Numbered from the stretch's first letter, positions 1 to 9,136 are shown. The stretch: 64,000 bases of DNA from Stentor roeselii (GCA_006503475.1 RSEH01000067.1:113021-177020); one strand, 5' to 3'. A program made the numbers and translations. The notes: generated by a model from the sequence alone, not told the origin.

Positions 1-74
1 AGTAAACTGATTTGGATTTGCATTGGTATTTGGTTTAATTGATTCTAGGTTAAGAGTCGATTTATTAATTATGC

Positions 75-1382
75 CTAATTATTCACAAAGGCTTCGTGGA
101 TATCTTCCATAATTTTTTCAAAACACATGATTCCTGGATGAATGTCTATCAGCTCGTATTTTTTTTCATTTATGGTACATCTGACAAGGATTTCAGCTAG
201 GATTTGCTGTCCTAGTAATGAATTAATGATTTTTTCTATTCTTTCATGCCTGGTAATATTCCAATACTGAAAACATTCCGCAGAAATTCCAAAAATTTTT
301 TGAGCACATCTATCAAAAACAGTAACATAAACCAACCGTGTCGAGTCACTCAAAGGAAGTCTAACAAGATACTTATACCTGAAATTTTCCATTTCCTTCT
401 CACATTTCGGACAAAAAAACTTATTCTCTTCAACACTTTGAAGTTTTTTGCAGCATCTCGGAACAGGGCACGATTTATAAAACAATCTATCACAATTCTG
501 ACTGCTAATCAAATTAACATAACAAAAAACCTTTGTCTGATATGACTCTCCTGGTTTCATCTTGAGAGAGTCCAAAAAGTAAAACGTTGAAAGAGTTATT
601 GACTTGAAACCATTAAAGGAACTCGTTTCAGGTTTTAACTGAAGAGAAGTTGAATCGATGCTTAAATATTTATTTTCTTCATCATTTGACTCTCTTTGAA
701 TTGTTTTTAAAGAATCAGGTATTTTTTCACTTTCTTGTTGAAAAGTCCTGATTTCATCAATTTTCGTAATAATTGTCCTCTCATTCACTTCAATAGTAAT
801 CAAAACATCTGATCTGTTCATCTTCGGATTAGGAAGTTTAACTCGACCTTGAGAAACCCAAAAGGACTGACCCTTGTCCAAGTAATTAAAAAACTTATCA
901 GAAAACCTTCCAAAAAATATGAGTTCAGCTCGATCACCTGTCAAGTCTTCAAAAACAACAGTAAAATATTCATTCACCAACTTTGACTGTAAAATCTCTG
1001 ACTTTTCAATGACTTTCCCGAAAAATCTCCAGTCTTGCACCCTCTGAATCTGATTGATCGAGGTGATAACTTGAGTTAAATTCTTATGTCTTGGGTCTAC
1101 TAATGCAATTTCTGAATTTTTTACCAGTTCAACATCGAATAAAATCAAAGGAAATTCAGAATTTTTTGATTTGACCAGAAACTTCACAAGTTTAATAATA
1201 TTCAAAGGTTCAAACCTCGCTTCTCTCTTTAAAAGTAAAGCCTTCACTTTACTCTCTCCATCAAAAAGCATAAAAACCCAGCCATTAACTTCTAAACTCG
1301 CTGAAAAAATCTGCAAAAGAGGTTGATTTCCTTCAAAATTTTCATTAACAAGTAGTCCAGCGATACATCCTTTATCAATCAT
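75..1382 (-). CDS. RPA1-like single-stranded DNA-binding protein lacking DBD-B
   Basis: This 435-aa protein resembles the large subunit of replication protein A, which coats single-stranded DNA in replication and repair. Residues 1-90 resemble the N-terminal RPA1N fold (DBD-F). Residues 115-205 resemble OB fold DBD-A (VQDWRFFGKV, then a conserved turn near NEYFTVVFED). Residues 255-430 resemble DBD-C with a zinc ribbon at C305, C310, C324 and C327, spaced x4-x13-x2 as in human RPA1. Between DBD-A and DBD-C there is only about 50 polar residues where DBD-B should be, so the protein is much shorter than the usual 600 or so. It may be a specialised paralogue (meiotic or telomeric, like Teb1 of Tetrahymena) rather than the general RPA1. 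ATG start; TAG stop. It shares an 18-bp divergent promoter with the aquaporin gene. Confidence 0.82.
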   Translation of the reverse strand: MIDKGCIAGLLVNENFEGNQPLLQIFSASLEVNGWVFMLFDGESKVKALLLKREARFEPLNIIKLVKFLVKSKNSEFPLILFDVELVKNSEIALVDPRHKNLTQVITSINQIQRVQDWRFFGKVIEKSEILQSKLVNEYFTVVFEDLTGDRAELIFFGRFSDKFFNYLDKGQSFWVSQGRVKLPNPKMNRSDVLITIEVNERTIITKIDEIRTFQQESEKIPDSLKTIQRESNDEENKYLSIDSTSLQLKPETSSFNGFKSITLSTFYFLDSLKMKPGESYQTKVFCYVNLISSQNCDRLFYKSCPVPRCCKKLQSVEENKFFCPKCEKEMENFRYKYLVRLPLSDSTRLVYVTVFDRCAQKIFGISAECFQYWNITRHERIEKIINSLLGQQILAEILVRCTINEKKYELIDIHPGIMCFEKIMEDIHEAFVNN

Positions 1383-1400
1383 TATAAACCCTCTATAAAT
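1383..1400. promoter_or_regulatory. 18-bp divergent intergenic region (RPA1-like / aquaporin)
   Basis: Only 18 bp separate two ATGs that point away from each other. The sequence is nearly a palindrome, with TATAAA-like elements on both sides of a central CCCTC. It probably holds core promoter elements for both genes, so both 5' UTRs must be extremely short or transcription must start inside the opposite gene. The promoter role is inferred. Confidence 0.5.
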
Positions 1401-2093
1401 ATGATAAAAGAACTATTAGCTGAAGGCCTAGGAACCTTTTTCTTCGTATTTTCAATAGGAGTCTCTCGTGGAGAGCCCTTTGCCGTGGGAGGTACTCTTT
1501 GGACAGCGATGGTTTTCACTGGATTCATATCAGGAGCTCAGTTCAACCCAGCAATAACGACATCAATAATCCTTCGAAAGTGGTTCACGAAAAAGTTGAC
1601 TCCTCCAGTTCTAATCCACCTTCTTTTCAACATCTTAGTCCAAATCGTCGCTTCAATCCTCGCAGCGCTAGTGGCCTGGGGCATCGTCCGATATCCTGTT
1701 TACTTCGACATCGCCCCCGGGTACCAAGTAGGAGAAGGGTTCGTTGCAGAAATGATTTACACTGGAGTCATTTGCGCTGTGGCACTCATCGTTGGGCAAA
1801 TCAGTGAATCTGTCGTCTATGCAGGAGGAATCATCGCCTTGGCCGTGACTGCTTCGGACTGGTCTGTCGGCCGAATCACTGGCGGGTGTTTCAACCCTGC
1901 TGTTGCAATTGGACTGAACTTTGTGTACTATGCGAAAGATGGAAGGCACTTTGGAATCATCTGGCTTTATATCCTTGCACCTCTCTTGGGATCTGTCATT
2001 GGAGCTGCTATTGCAAGCTTGTTTTTGCAGGAAGTCGAAGCACAGAAACATGAAGGAGGCAACCCGAGTCTTAACCAACCTTTAAAGGAATAG
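1401..2093 (+). CDS. Aquaporin (MIP family)
   Basis: This 230-aa membrane protein of the major intrinsic protein family should pass water or small solutes through a membrane. Six hydrophobic segments are visible. The two half-helix motifs are present as FNPAI (N49-P50-A51) and FNPAV (N165-P166-A167). In most aquaporins the second motif is followed by Arg, part of the ar/R selectivity filter; here the residue is Val168, as in unorthodox aquaporins such as AQP11, which has Leu. Pore selectivity may therefore be unusual. The length is normal. In a freshwater ciliate a role in osmoregulation or the contractile vacuole is plausible, but this is inferred. ATG start, TAG stop. Confidence 0.9.
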   Translation: MIKELLAEGLGTFFFVFSIGVSRGEPFAVGGTLWTAMVFTGFISGAQFNPAITTSIILRKWFTKKLTPPVLIHLLFNILVQIVASILAALVAWGIVRYPVYFDIAPGYQVGEGFVAEMIYTGVICAVALIVGQISESVVYAGGIIALAVTASDWSVGRITGGCFNPAVAIGLNFVYYAKDGRHFGIIWLYILAPLLGSVIGAAIASLFLQEVEAQKHEGGNPSLNQPLKE

Positions 2094-2144
2094 ATAATGA
2101 TTTAGCCCTATTTTCCTATTTTCTATAGGATTGGATTTAAAACC

Positions 2145-3305
2145 ATGGAACAGGTCTTTGCGTGTGGGTCTGGAGAATGTGAACAACTTGGAATACCTGA
2201 CTTGTTTCAAGCTAAGTTACCGAGAGCACTTGAACTTCCTGAAGAGATATGTATGATTGCTTGTGGAAGTATGCATACTTTGGCATTGTCTAATGAAGGA
2301 AAAGTTTACTCTTGGGGGTGTAATGATGATGGCGCTCTTGGCAGGTCAGGTGAAGAAAACCGTCCTTGCATTGTAACTGGTGTCCATAGTGTTAACAAAC
2401 TAGCAGCAGGTGACTCTCACTCTGTAGCTATTTCTGAAAAGTTAAAATTGGTTTACTCATGGGGAACTTACCGCAATTCAGAAGGCAAAATGGCTATAGG
2501 CAACAAGTTTCCTGTTGAAATCAAACAATTCCTGAAGTCAAAACGAATCATGGATGTGGCATCAGGAGGAAACCACTCACTAGTTCTAGTCGACAACAAG
2601 ATCTACGCCTGGGGCGATTCCGAATTTGGCCAGATAGGGCGAATGCCAAGATCGCGTAAGAGTGTAGCAGCATCTCTAACAGTCGAGAGCATGGCAGCGA
2701 AGTCAGTGACAAACATTTACACTGGCCGTAACCACTCATTTTACAAAGCTTACGGCAAGATCTACGGCTGGGGTCTTAACAACTACGGCCAACTCGGTGA
2801 CGGTTCGACGAAGTCGACTTTTTCGCCTCACGAGATAGAAACTTTGAGTGAATACGAAATAATCGACATTCAAGGCGGAGAAAATCATTCAATCGCTTTA
2901 ACTGACTCAGGCCTTCTTCTTGCTTGGGGAAGAAATGATGACTTTCAACTTGGTTTAAACTGCAGCCAGGATTATCTTGTTCCTCAAATTGTTCAGTTTA
3001 ATGGAAAGATTCAAGAAATCTCTGTCGGATCGCATTTTAATTTTTTGGTCACTGAGACCAAAAGGGTTTTCAGCTGGGGATATGGGGATTGCTTTGTTTT
3101 GATGAATGGAAAAGAAAAAAACTTAAGCATGCCTACACTTGTTGCTTGGAGTGTCATTAAACCAGTGGATTTTATTAGGGCGGGGTCGCAGCATGTTGTT
3201 TTTTTGAGAAATCCTGGAAAGTTGGATATACCTAATCCTAATATTACTCAGCTTAAAACTAGGCAGAAGGCTTTAACCAGTCCAAAGAAGAAAAGAAATA
3301 ATTAA
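2145..3305 (+). CDS. RCC1: RCC1, Ran guanine-nucleotide exchange factor
   Basis: A 386-aa protein made almost entirely of RCC1 repeats, predicted to form a seven-bladed propeller. It aligns blade by blade with animal RCC1, including GCNDDGALGR in blade 1-2, the AAGDSHS loop (the GDSHT loop holds the catalytic Asp of human RCC1) and the SWGTYRNSEGK segment. RCC1 loads Ran with GTP on chromatin, giving direction to nuclear transport. The C-terminal tail is basic (KTRQKALTSPKKKRNN) and may act as a nuclear localisation or chromatin-binding signal. It follows the aquaporin gene by 51 bp on the same strand. Other RCC1-repeat proteins exist, but the co-linear blade insertions favour a true orthologue. 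Confidence 0.83.
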   Translation: MEQVFACGSGECEQLGIPDLFQAKLPRALELPEEICMIACGSMHTLALSNEGKVYSWGCNDDGALGRSGEENRPCIVTGVHSVNKLAAGDSHSVAISEKLKLVYSWGTYRNSEGKMAIGNKFPVEIKQFLKSKRIMDVASGGNHSLVLVDNKIYAWGDSEFGQIGRMPRSRKSVAASLTVESMAAKSVTNIYTGRNHSFYKAYGKIYGWGLNNYGQLGDGSTKSTFSPHEIETLSEYEIIDIQGGENHSIALTDSGLLLAWGRNDDFQLGLNCSQDYLVPQIVQFNGKIQEISVGSHFNFLVTETKRVFSWGYGDCFVLMNGKEKNLSMPTLVAWSVIKPVDFIRAGSQHVVFLRNPGKLDIPNPNITQLKTRQKALTSPKKKRNN

Positions 3306-3324
3306 GAGATAATATATATTCAGT

Positions 3325-4470
3325 CTATTTCGATAAATAAGATTGAAACATCGACTCAAGGTGCAAAAGTTTCTGATTAGGTGTCTTGGCATTAATAAAA
3401 ACATCAGCAGTATTGCATCCTTCACTATTTCGACTCTCATTAAATTCCTTCCCACAATCCAAATCCTTCTGCTTCCCCTGACTTTCCGGCGAATAATCCC
3501 CAGGTGTTAACGACTCATCACTCTGAGAAAAATTTAAAATCGACAATCTTTTCTCAATCCTATTCTCATAAAATTCTTTATTTTGTTCTTGCAACTGAAT
3601 TTTTTCAAGCAGTTTATTTTTTTCCTCCAAAACTTTCTTCTTCTCTTCCTCAAGTTGCATTCTTTCCAAGTGTATCCGAAGTTCTTCTTCCTTCAAACTG
3701 AGTCTTTTAGCTTCTAAACTTTCTTCAATCCCTGAGGTGAATTCACTGGTTTTTACTATTGGCTGAGACGATCCTTCCTCAACAATAACTTCCTGAAGTG
3801 AAGACTTGCCATCAGTAATTTCATCTTTACCTTTTCTCATTAATTTGCTCTGAACAGCTTGGTTCACTTTAATTTTGAGGTCAATTAACCCGTTTTCACT
3901 GGCAGCAGAGCTTTTCGAGCCGACATAGACACATCTGACGTTCCATTCTTTCTTCTGCTCGTCCTTTTCCCTCTTAATCTGCTTCAAATACCCTTTAAAA
4001 GCCTCTCTACTCAAGTTAATAGCGAAGCCAGTCTCACTAAGAGTCAATCCTCTCGCTTTTCTCTCTTCTCTCAATCTTTTAGGACTCTGGACTTTAGGCT
4101 TTTCACTTTCAAGTTCCAAGTTTCTCTTCACCATCAGCTTCTTGAATGATAAAAAATTGTCGCAAGCGAAGATTTGATGAAAAACTTTTCGATCTTCTGG
4201 AGTCGATCGGCCGATTTCGCAAACTCTTAGAAGTTGCTCTTGGGTCACTCCTAAAGTCACTCGAAGGTCTTCTAAGAGTTTGTCTATCATTTCTTTGAAC
4301 TTCTGAGTAAGGATTACGTTGTGGATTTCTGAGTAAATTAACTGGTTTTCCTCTGATGGCGAAAATTTTGAACAGTGATGGTCGATGAAGGAAAGAATTG
4401 GAGAACGCCAGCCTGGACTTTGGAGGAATTTTAAAAGGTAATCGTATAGCCAGTCAATTTTTTCGCTCAT
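3325..4470 (-). CDS. CFAP36: CFAP36-like ciliary protein (BART domain plus coiled coil)
   Basis: A 381-aa protein. Residues 1-120 match the BART-like domain of CFAP36/CCDC104, for example WLYDYLLKFLQSPGW, YSEIHNVILTQKFKEMIDKLLED and FHQIFACDNFLSFKKLMVKRN. In animals CFAP36 binds ARL3 and is found in cilia. Residues 245-310 form a charged coiled coil (EEELRIHLERMQLEEEKKK), and the tail is polar. The gene converges on RCC1, with 19 bp between the stops. A CTTATAATCC element lies just before the ATG. BART identity is by eye; the C-terminal half is not conserved enough to name. Confidence 0.78.
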   Translation of the reverse strand: MSEKIDWLYDYLLKFLQSPGWRSPILSFIDHHCSKFSPSEENQLIYSEIHNVILTQKFKEMIDKLLEDLRVTLGVTQEQLLRVCEIGRSTPEDRKVFHQIFACDNFLSFKKLMVKRNLELESEKPKVQSPKRLREERKARGLTLSETGFAINLSREAFKGYLKQIKREKDEQKKEWNVRCVYVGSKSSAASENGLIDLKIKVNQAVQSKLMRKGKDEITDGKSSLQEVIVEEGSSQPIVKTSEFTSGIEESLEAKRLSLKEEELRIHLERMQLEEEKKKVLEEKNKLLEKIQLQEQNKEFYENRIEKRLSILNFSQSDESLTPGDYSPESQGKQKDLDCGKEFNESRNSEGCNTADVFINAKTPNQKLLHLESMFQSYLSK

Positions 4471-4894
4471 TTTGGATTATAAGTTTAGGGTCTTTTAATT
4501 TTGGCATTTTCTTGATGTTTTAAGAATGAATAAACCGGTATTTAGTTTTAGGGGTTGAGATGATGGACAAGTGGTTAGATTTGATTTTAAGAGAGTTATG
4601 AAACTTCATTTGGAATTTTTTTTATTGGATATTGATTTTGATGGTTTGGAGTTTAGATCGGGTTAGATTTTTTTGTGGATTTCAAAGAAAGGATTATCAT
4701 CTAGTAAATGCTAACACAGTCAAATGATTATAATGAAAAACTTAATCTAACCAACCTCTAACTTTAACCACTCCATTATAAAAACCCCAAAAAAACAAAT
4801 TCATTAAACCCGTTTCAAGAATCCCAACTCTTCCTCAGAATTTCCAACTCCACAAAATCCAACCCACTTAAATTCCAAAAAAAACAACATAAAA
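4471..4894. other. Intergenic, no gene seen
   Basis: This region separates two minus-strand genes. The plus strand is G/T-rich next to the CFAP36 start and becomes C/A-rich towards the end of the CXC gene, the same switch seen in other gaps of this window. No ORF, RNA gene or clear repeat was found. Confidence 0.5.
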
Positions 4895-5419
4895 TTAATG
4901 CCTCTCCCGATCAACATTTTTACAATGTTTACACCTACAGTTAACTCCACAAGTCCTTCCATTCTGAAAGCACTCACAGTACCTTTTCAAGCAATTCGAC
5001 TTATTGCAATGACAAATTTTATAATTCGCCGAAATATCAACCCGAAAAGCAGCAGGATTTTTAGTCTTAGTCTTCAAAACGACTTCTTCCCTTTCTTCTT
5101 TAAACTCTTCATTATTATGGCATCCTTTGCATTCACAGTCTTCAGAGCAAACATTTCCACTAGCGAAGCAATCACAATAAAGCTTCAAACATTTCGTCCT
5201 TCGACATCCACACTTGACAGGTTTTATTTCATCAGCCTTCCGAGTCTCAGCTTCCGCGACAACTGAAAAACCTTGAAAAGTTGTTGGGAAGTTTTGCAGG
5301 TAAAGAAAGGTGAAAGGTGAAATCGGTGTCAAAGCAGTCATAGTTGAAAGAGGCGACATTGCCGAGTATTGCGACTGAGGCGATGAGTCCACATCTTGTA
5401 TGCGAAACGTGGGTTTCAT
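4895..5419 (-). CDS. CXC-domain protein (LIN54/tesmin/TSO1-like)
   Basis: A 174-aa protein with two cysteine-rich CXC domains at about residues 70-103 (CGCRRTKCLKLYCDCF) and 136-168 (CHCNKSNCLKRYCECF), joined by a short linker with the conserved RVDISANYK-type spacer. LIN54 and relatives bind CHR promoter elements through these domains, using the Tyr of each LK.YC motif in the DNA minor groove; both Tyr are present. The protein is probably a nuclear DNA-binding factor for cell-cycle or developmental genes. The open frame extends 15 codons further upstream, but only a TTG is there, so the ATG at 5419 is chosen. The N-terminal 65 residues are low in charge and rich in Ser, Thr and Pro. Confidence 0.85.
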   Translation of the reverse strand: MKPTFRIQDVDSSPQSQYSAMSPLSTMTALTPISPFTFLYLQNFPTTFQGFSVVAEAETRKADEIKPVKCGCRRTKCLKLYCDCFASGNVCSEDCECKGCHNNEEFKEEREEVVLKTKTKNPAAFRVDISANYKICHCNKSNCLKRYCECFQNGRTCGVNCRCKHCKNVDRERH

Positions 5420-5515
5420 TAGGATTATTAAATGTAAATGCGGAGTTAATAACAAAATTTTCAAGGCACCGAGAAAGTAGGTGCCAGAGGATTATATATA
5501 TTTAGTATTTACAAT

Positions 5516-6733
5516 CTAATCTGCACCTTTTTCAATGTTGTACCTTTTAAACGGCTCCAGGGACCCATCTCCAATATCGTATTTCCAGATCATCATCTGT
5601 CCCCAGACCATGACTTTATTTTCCTCTTCAAGGTAGCTCCAAGAGTTCATCAAAAAATAATCCTGACAAGAACATTGCACAAACTTCGAGATACTCTGAG
5701 CTTTGTCAATAGTAATCACGACACCATTGCTTAAAATCACGATTTCATGTTCAGGAGTAAAAAAACAGGCATGTCCTCTTAAACTAGGCAACTTCACATC
5801 AAGTACCTGCCAAGCCATGTCATTAAGTACTTCAATCGCTGCCCAGTGAGTGACTTCTCTAATCCCTCCGATGACGTAAAGTTTTCCTTGCATTGAAACA
5901 GCTGCAGGGAAACTTCTGGCGTTATTAAGAGGAGTGACTTCTTCCCATGTCGAGTTGTTTTCAAGTCTTTCAACTTCCCTTCTTTCGACCCCCCCGATGA
6001 TGTAGACGGTTCCCTTGTGAAAGACCATTGCGTGGTTTCTTCTGCTGTAAAGCAAATCGCCGATGCGCTGCCAGCCGCCGTTTGAATGGTAGACGAAACT
6101 TTTGGTATCTGAACCTGTCGCTATTATTTGGTTGTCGGGCAATACGCATGCACCTGTTAGTCCCAGTTCAGAAATATTGATTTTGTCGTCTGAATCGTTT
6201 AATATGTCGAATAAGAACAGGTCGGATTTGTTTAAGGTCACTAGGGTCACTGGCTGCTCGAAGTAAACTTCTTCTCTTAATGAGTCGAAGGTTCCGCGCG
6301 TTCTTGGCTTTAGTTTTGGACTTTTTAGGTTTTCGTTGAAACTTAAAGTGTTTAATACGCTTGAGATGTTCGCCTCGTCCATGTTTGTTAGTTGAACTTG
6401 GATTTTCCAGCTTTGCGCTGTGATGTCGTCTAAAAATGAGGAGTTGTCCTCCCGTTCCTCACTAAAGGTGTTCTCCAGCAAAGCTTCTAAAGTTTCATCA
6501 ATAGTTCGAAAGTCATGATGCAAAGGCCTAATCATCCTTTCCGATATATCATCACTAGAGCTCTCATCAAAGAACGACCTAGCCTGAGGTATTCGAATAA
6601 GTCTGGCCATTTCCGTTGCATCCAAAGAAGCAGCTAAAGCATTAATAACAACCAAGTCCTCCGTGCTTGTATTTCCCTGGCTATCTGAGTTTTCAATCCT
6701 TTCAGCAGTTCTCTGCAGCAGGGTGTTATTCAT
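5516..6733 (-). CDS. Kelch-repeat protein
   Basis: A 405-aa protein with Kelch repeats from about residue 200 (RRNHAMVFHKGTVYIIGG, ARSFPAAVSMQGKLYVIGG, LRGHACFFTPEHEIVILSNG). These should form a beta-propeller used for protein binding. The first 190 residues are acidic and polar with no recognised domain; no BTB, F-box or B-box is evident. The stop of the upstream FHA gene is only 13 bp away on the same strand. Partner and pathway are unknown. Confidence 0.75.
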   Translation of the reverse strand: MNNTLLQRTAERIENSDSQGNTSTEDLVVINALAASLDATEMARLIRIPQARSFFDESSSDDISERMIRPLHHDFRTIDETLEALLENTFSEEREDNSSFLDDITAQSWKIQVQLTNMDEANISSVLNTLSFNENLKSPKLKPRTRGTFDSLREEVYFEQPVTLVTLNKSDLFLFDILNDSDDKINISELGLTGACVLPDNQIIATGSDTKSFVYHSNGGWQRIGDLLYSRRNHAMVFHKGTVYIIGGVERREVERLENNSTWEEVTPLNNARSFPAAVSMQGKLYVIGGIREVTHWAAIEVLNDMAWQVLDVKLPSLRGHACFFTPEHEIVILSNGVVITIDKAQSISKFVQCSCQDYFLMNSWSYLEEENKVMVWGQMMIWKYDIGDGSLEPFKRYNIEKGAD

Positions 6734-6746
6734 TATTTAATACACT

Positions 6747-7628
6747 TTAAATAGTCTCAACACTCAAAGAGCACTTGAATAAAGTCTCTCCAGCCTTAAA
6801 AACCATTTCATCATCTAATTCTGTGAACTGTTCAGCAAAGAGCCAAGTCCCGTTCGTGCTTGATTTTTTTCCGTCGCCGTCCTGCACGAGCCAGTTTTCA
6901 TCAAAATAAAGAAAACAGTGATACCGAGATAAACTACTATCTTCAAACCTGATGTCACAATCACTCATTCTTCCTATTCGAATCGGTGAGTCTTCAGGTG
7001 AAAAAGTGCTAAAAATAGATTACTTTTTGTAGTCTGTTCGAGGACCTTGGATGAAGCGAAGGGTTATGAAAGAGTTGTCAAGATGGATGATCATGTGAGA
7101 GTCGCCAAAGGAAATTATGCTCATGTTCTGCAACTTGAAGGAACTGTCGAGACGGATGAAGGTTCCTAGTCCTTCGCCCATGTCCTTTAAGAAATATCGA
7201 TGTTTTTCTTTTTATTGATTACCTTTGTGGTACTTTATTAGGAAGTGTCGCTTACCTGTGCCGTTTTCGTCTTCAGGCAGAAGAATATCGTTGATTATGT
7301 TTGAACCTAAGGCTTTTGTGTTACCTGCGTACACGCAGTTGTCTTTTGACTTTCGCTTTGAATTCACCAGGCCTGATGGGTGGATTGTAAACTTCTCTCC
7401 TAGAGTCATTTGAGATGTTTCTATCACGGATAAGGTCAATATCGGCATCTCTTCTGTTTTTCGGTTTGAATTCGAGGTTTTTGCCAAGGTCATTACTGTC
7501 TCGTTTGATTGAGGACTTTTGAACTCGGAGATCTCGTTTGATGGTATTTCTGAGGTTAGACAGCACTGGCTAGTGATTACGCAAATTTTTCTTAGACCGA
7601 ACATTTGGGTTATTTGAAGATTTTTCAT
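6747..7628 (-). CDS. FHA-domain protein with two 15-nt introns
   Basis: Joining three exons across introns at 7208-7222 and 7009-7023 gives 283 aa. Two FHA-like modules appear. The first spans the first intron (GSNIINDILLPEDENGTGKRHFLIKY...KDMGEGLGTFIRL). The second is clearer (RIGRMSDCDIRFEDSSLSRYHC followed by STNGTWLF), with the conserved GR, S..H/C and NGT positions of phosphothreonine-binding FHA domains; the usual His of SRxH is shifted to RYHC. FHA proteins read phosphorylated partners. Each intron carries an in-frame stop, and splicing keeps the frame. The reading frame is open four codons above the ATG but begins there with TTG, so 7628 is preferred. Confidence 0.8.
7009..7023 (-). 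other. 15-nt intron in FHA gene
   Basis: On the sense strand this reads GTAATCTATTTTTAG. It contains an in-frame TAA, and its removal joins YKN to TFSPEDSPIRIGRM, completing the start of the second FHA domain. Confidence 0.85.
7208..7222 (-). other. 15-nt intron in FHA gene
   Basis: Sense strand GTAATCAATAAAAAG. It contains an in-frame TAA. Removal joins FLIKYHK to EKHRYFLKDMGEG in the first FHA-like module. Confidence 0.85.
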
Positions 7629-8017
7629 AAATGGACTCAAAAGTGGAAAAATTAACCTTTTTTGGGGTAGTAACTAGTTGGAATTAATTAAAGAAGATAA
7701 ATTTTCTATATTATTGAAATTTATTGATTTGGGAATGATTTTAAAATCTTAGTTTGGAAAATATTTCGGAGTTTTTTTCAGTTTAATGATTAATATAAAC
7801 TATACTTTTTGATTTGATTAAATTTGAAAATAAGGAAATTTTTGACATTTTTCTGAAGTTTTTCTCAATTTCAGTAATATTTTAGTTTCCATGAATATAA
7901 TAAAATATGTTAAATTTTTCATTTTTGACCTTGAAAAAAAAGTATTGGCAACATATCAAAATAATGGGAAATCTTTAATAATCATTCTAAAATACTATTA
8001 TCAAACTTATCTATACT
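7629..8017. other. Intergenic, AT-rich, no gene seen
   Basis: This is the 5' flank of the FHA gene and the 3' flank of the zinc-finger gene, both on the minus strand. It is very AT-rich with homopolymer runs. No coding stretch, RNA gene or repeat unit was recognised. Confidence 0.5.
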
Positions 8018-8353
8018 CTAAGAGTCGCTTAAGTTGATTTGGACTTTTTCACCGGAAAGCGACTTACAAAGTCTTTTCCTGGAATGAGCTAAAAACGTCG
8101 CTTTGTGTCTGAAATTGTCTCCACAGAGGTCGCACGAATAAGGCTTCTGATTTGTGTGGATGTAGGAATGCTCTATCAGATTTTGCATTACTCTAAATGG
8201 TTTTTGACAAACAGGGCAATAAACTTGCTTTGTTCGTAGATGGAAAACTTGGACGTGACGTTTTAGATTGAACTTTGAACTGTACTCTCTATTACACTGA
8301 GGATACATACAGCAGTATATTTGAAAGCAGGCAGCTTCAATTTCCGAAGACAT
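8018..8353 (-). CDS. Small C2H2 zinc-finger protein
   Basis: A 111-aa protein with three consecutive zinc fingers. Finger 1 is C-x4-C-x12-H-x4-H (CMYPQCNREYSSKFNLKRHV), finger 2 is C-x2-C-x12-H-x3-H, and finger 3 is C-x2-C-x12-H-x5-C, a C2HC ending. The linker before finger 3 (HTNQKPYSC) is close to the canonical TGEKPY linker, which suggests DNA binding as a small transcription factor. There is no other domain. ATG start with a TATA-like stretch upstream. Confidence 0.82.
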   Translation of the reverse strand: MSSEIEAACFQIYCCMYPQCNREYSSKFNLKRHVQVFHLRTKQVYCPVCQKPFRVMQNLIEHSYIHTNQKPYSCDLCGDNFRHKATFLAHSRKRLCKSLSGEKVQINLSDS

Positions 8354-8727
8354 TTATATTGTATAGCAAAATCTAGAATTAAAATATGGATTTTACCAGA
8401 TTTTTAACACAAGTAATAATAATTTAAATTCTACAATATCAGAGATCTTAACAAAAAGGAAACCTTTTAAAAAAACCCTTAAACCATCTCAACACCCTAA
8501 AATTTAAATAACAACAAAGACTCTAAATCCAATCCACAAAAATTCCATCAAATCCCCTAAAATCCTTATCTTTTCATTTAAAAAATTCCATCAAATCCCC
8601 TAAAATCCATATCTTTTGATTTAAAAATTCCATATTTACTCTATCACTGACTTTTATGATCAAATCTCAACTGTATCTTAACCCAGTTCTAAAAGATACG
8701 AAATTTCCATAATTCCAACGGACAATA
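8354..8727. other. Divergent intergenic region with a 43-bp repeat
   Basis: This separates the divergent zinc-finger gene and the CaaX-ending gene. It is AT-rich, and C-rich on the plus strand towards 8728, the usual state before a plus-strand gene here. It includes the tandem repeat listed at 8540-8636. No gene was seen. Confidence 0.5.
8540..8636 (+). repeat. 43-bp tandem repeat, about 2.2 copies
   Basis: The unit runs from AATTCCATCAAATCCCC through TAAAATCC.TATCTTTT.ATTTAA. It occurs twice with few differences, then starts a third time. Period is 42-43 bp. It lies in the 5' flank of the gene at 8728. Confidence 0.8.
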
Positions 8728-9120
8728 ATGAACTTATCTCCTCCAAATCCAGATTCTCTACAAACCTCAAGTTCCGACTCTCCTTTCGAAGCAAGTCCCG
8801 AAGTGCATCAATCCAGAAGATCACGTTTAAGTGAACCAGACCTATCAATAATAAAGCGTTCAATGTCAGTGAGGCGTAAAAAGACTTTACTCTGCACAGA
8901 AAGCAGTAATTTTCAAGTACTTTCAAAGTTTCAGCTTCCTCCGAAGAAATACGGAGCAGCATGTCCTACAGAGTACCAGAAGTTCATGTTGAAAAGTTTG
9001 AAAATCAGTACTTTTGACAGTCACGAAGTGCGATACGCTTACCCTGATGCGATCTCTGTTCTATCCCCTGCTGAACCCAAGGTAAAAAGAGGTCGTTCTC
9101 TGATGTGTTCAATATTTTAA
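8728..9120 (+). CDS. Unknown 130-aa protein with possible CaaX prenylation tail
   Basis: I do not recognise this protein. The first 45 residues are rich in Ser and Pro (disordered), followed by a basic stretch (KRSMSVRRKK) and then a more ordered segment (ACPTEYQKFMLKSLKISTF). The last four residues are CSIF, which fits a CaaX box (Cys, two mostly aliphatic residues, then X), with X = Phe favouring geranylgeranylation. If prenylated, the protein would sit on a membrane, helped by the basic stretch before it. It converges on the CDPK gene, with 16 bp between stops. An open frame on the opposite strand is considered a shadow, since the plus-strand frame has the better start context and the C-rich 5' flank. 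Confidence 0.6.
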   Translation: MNLSPPNPDSLQTSSSDSPFEASPEVHQSRRSRLSEPDLSIIKRSMSVRRKKTLLCTESSNFQVLSKFQLPPKKYGAACPTEYQKFMLKSLKISTFDSHEVRYAYPDAISVLSPAEPKVKRGRSLMCSIF

Positions 9121-9136
9121 TCATTAATCATTAAGA

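Noticed and set aside
5420-5464. Fifteen extra N-terminal residues of the CXC protein
   Set aside because: The frame is open but its first codon is TTG; the ATG at 5419 is the first usable start.
8678-8962. 94-codon minus-strand frame opposite the CaaX gene
   Set aside because: The plus-strand frame has a proper start, C-rich 5' flank and ordered protein, so this is a shadow.
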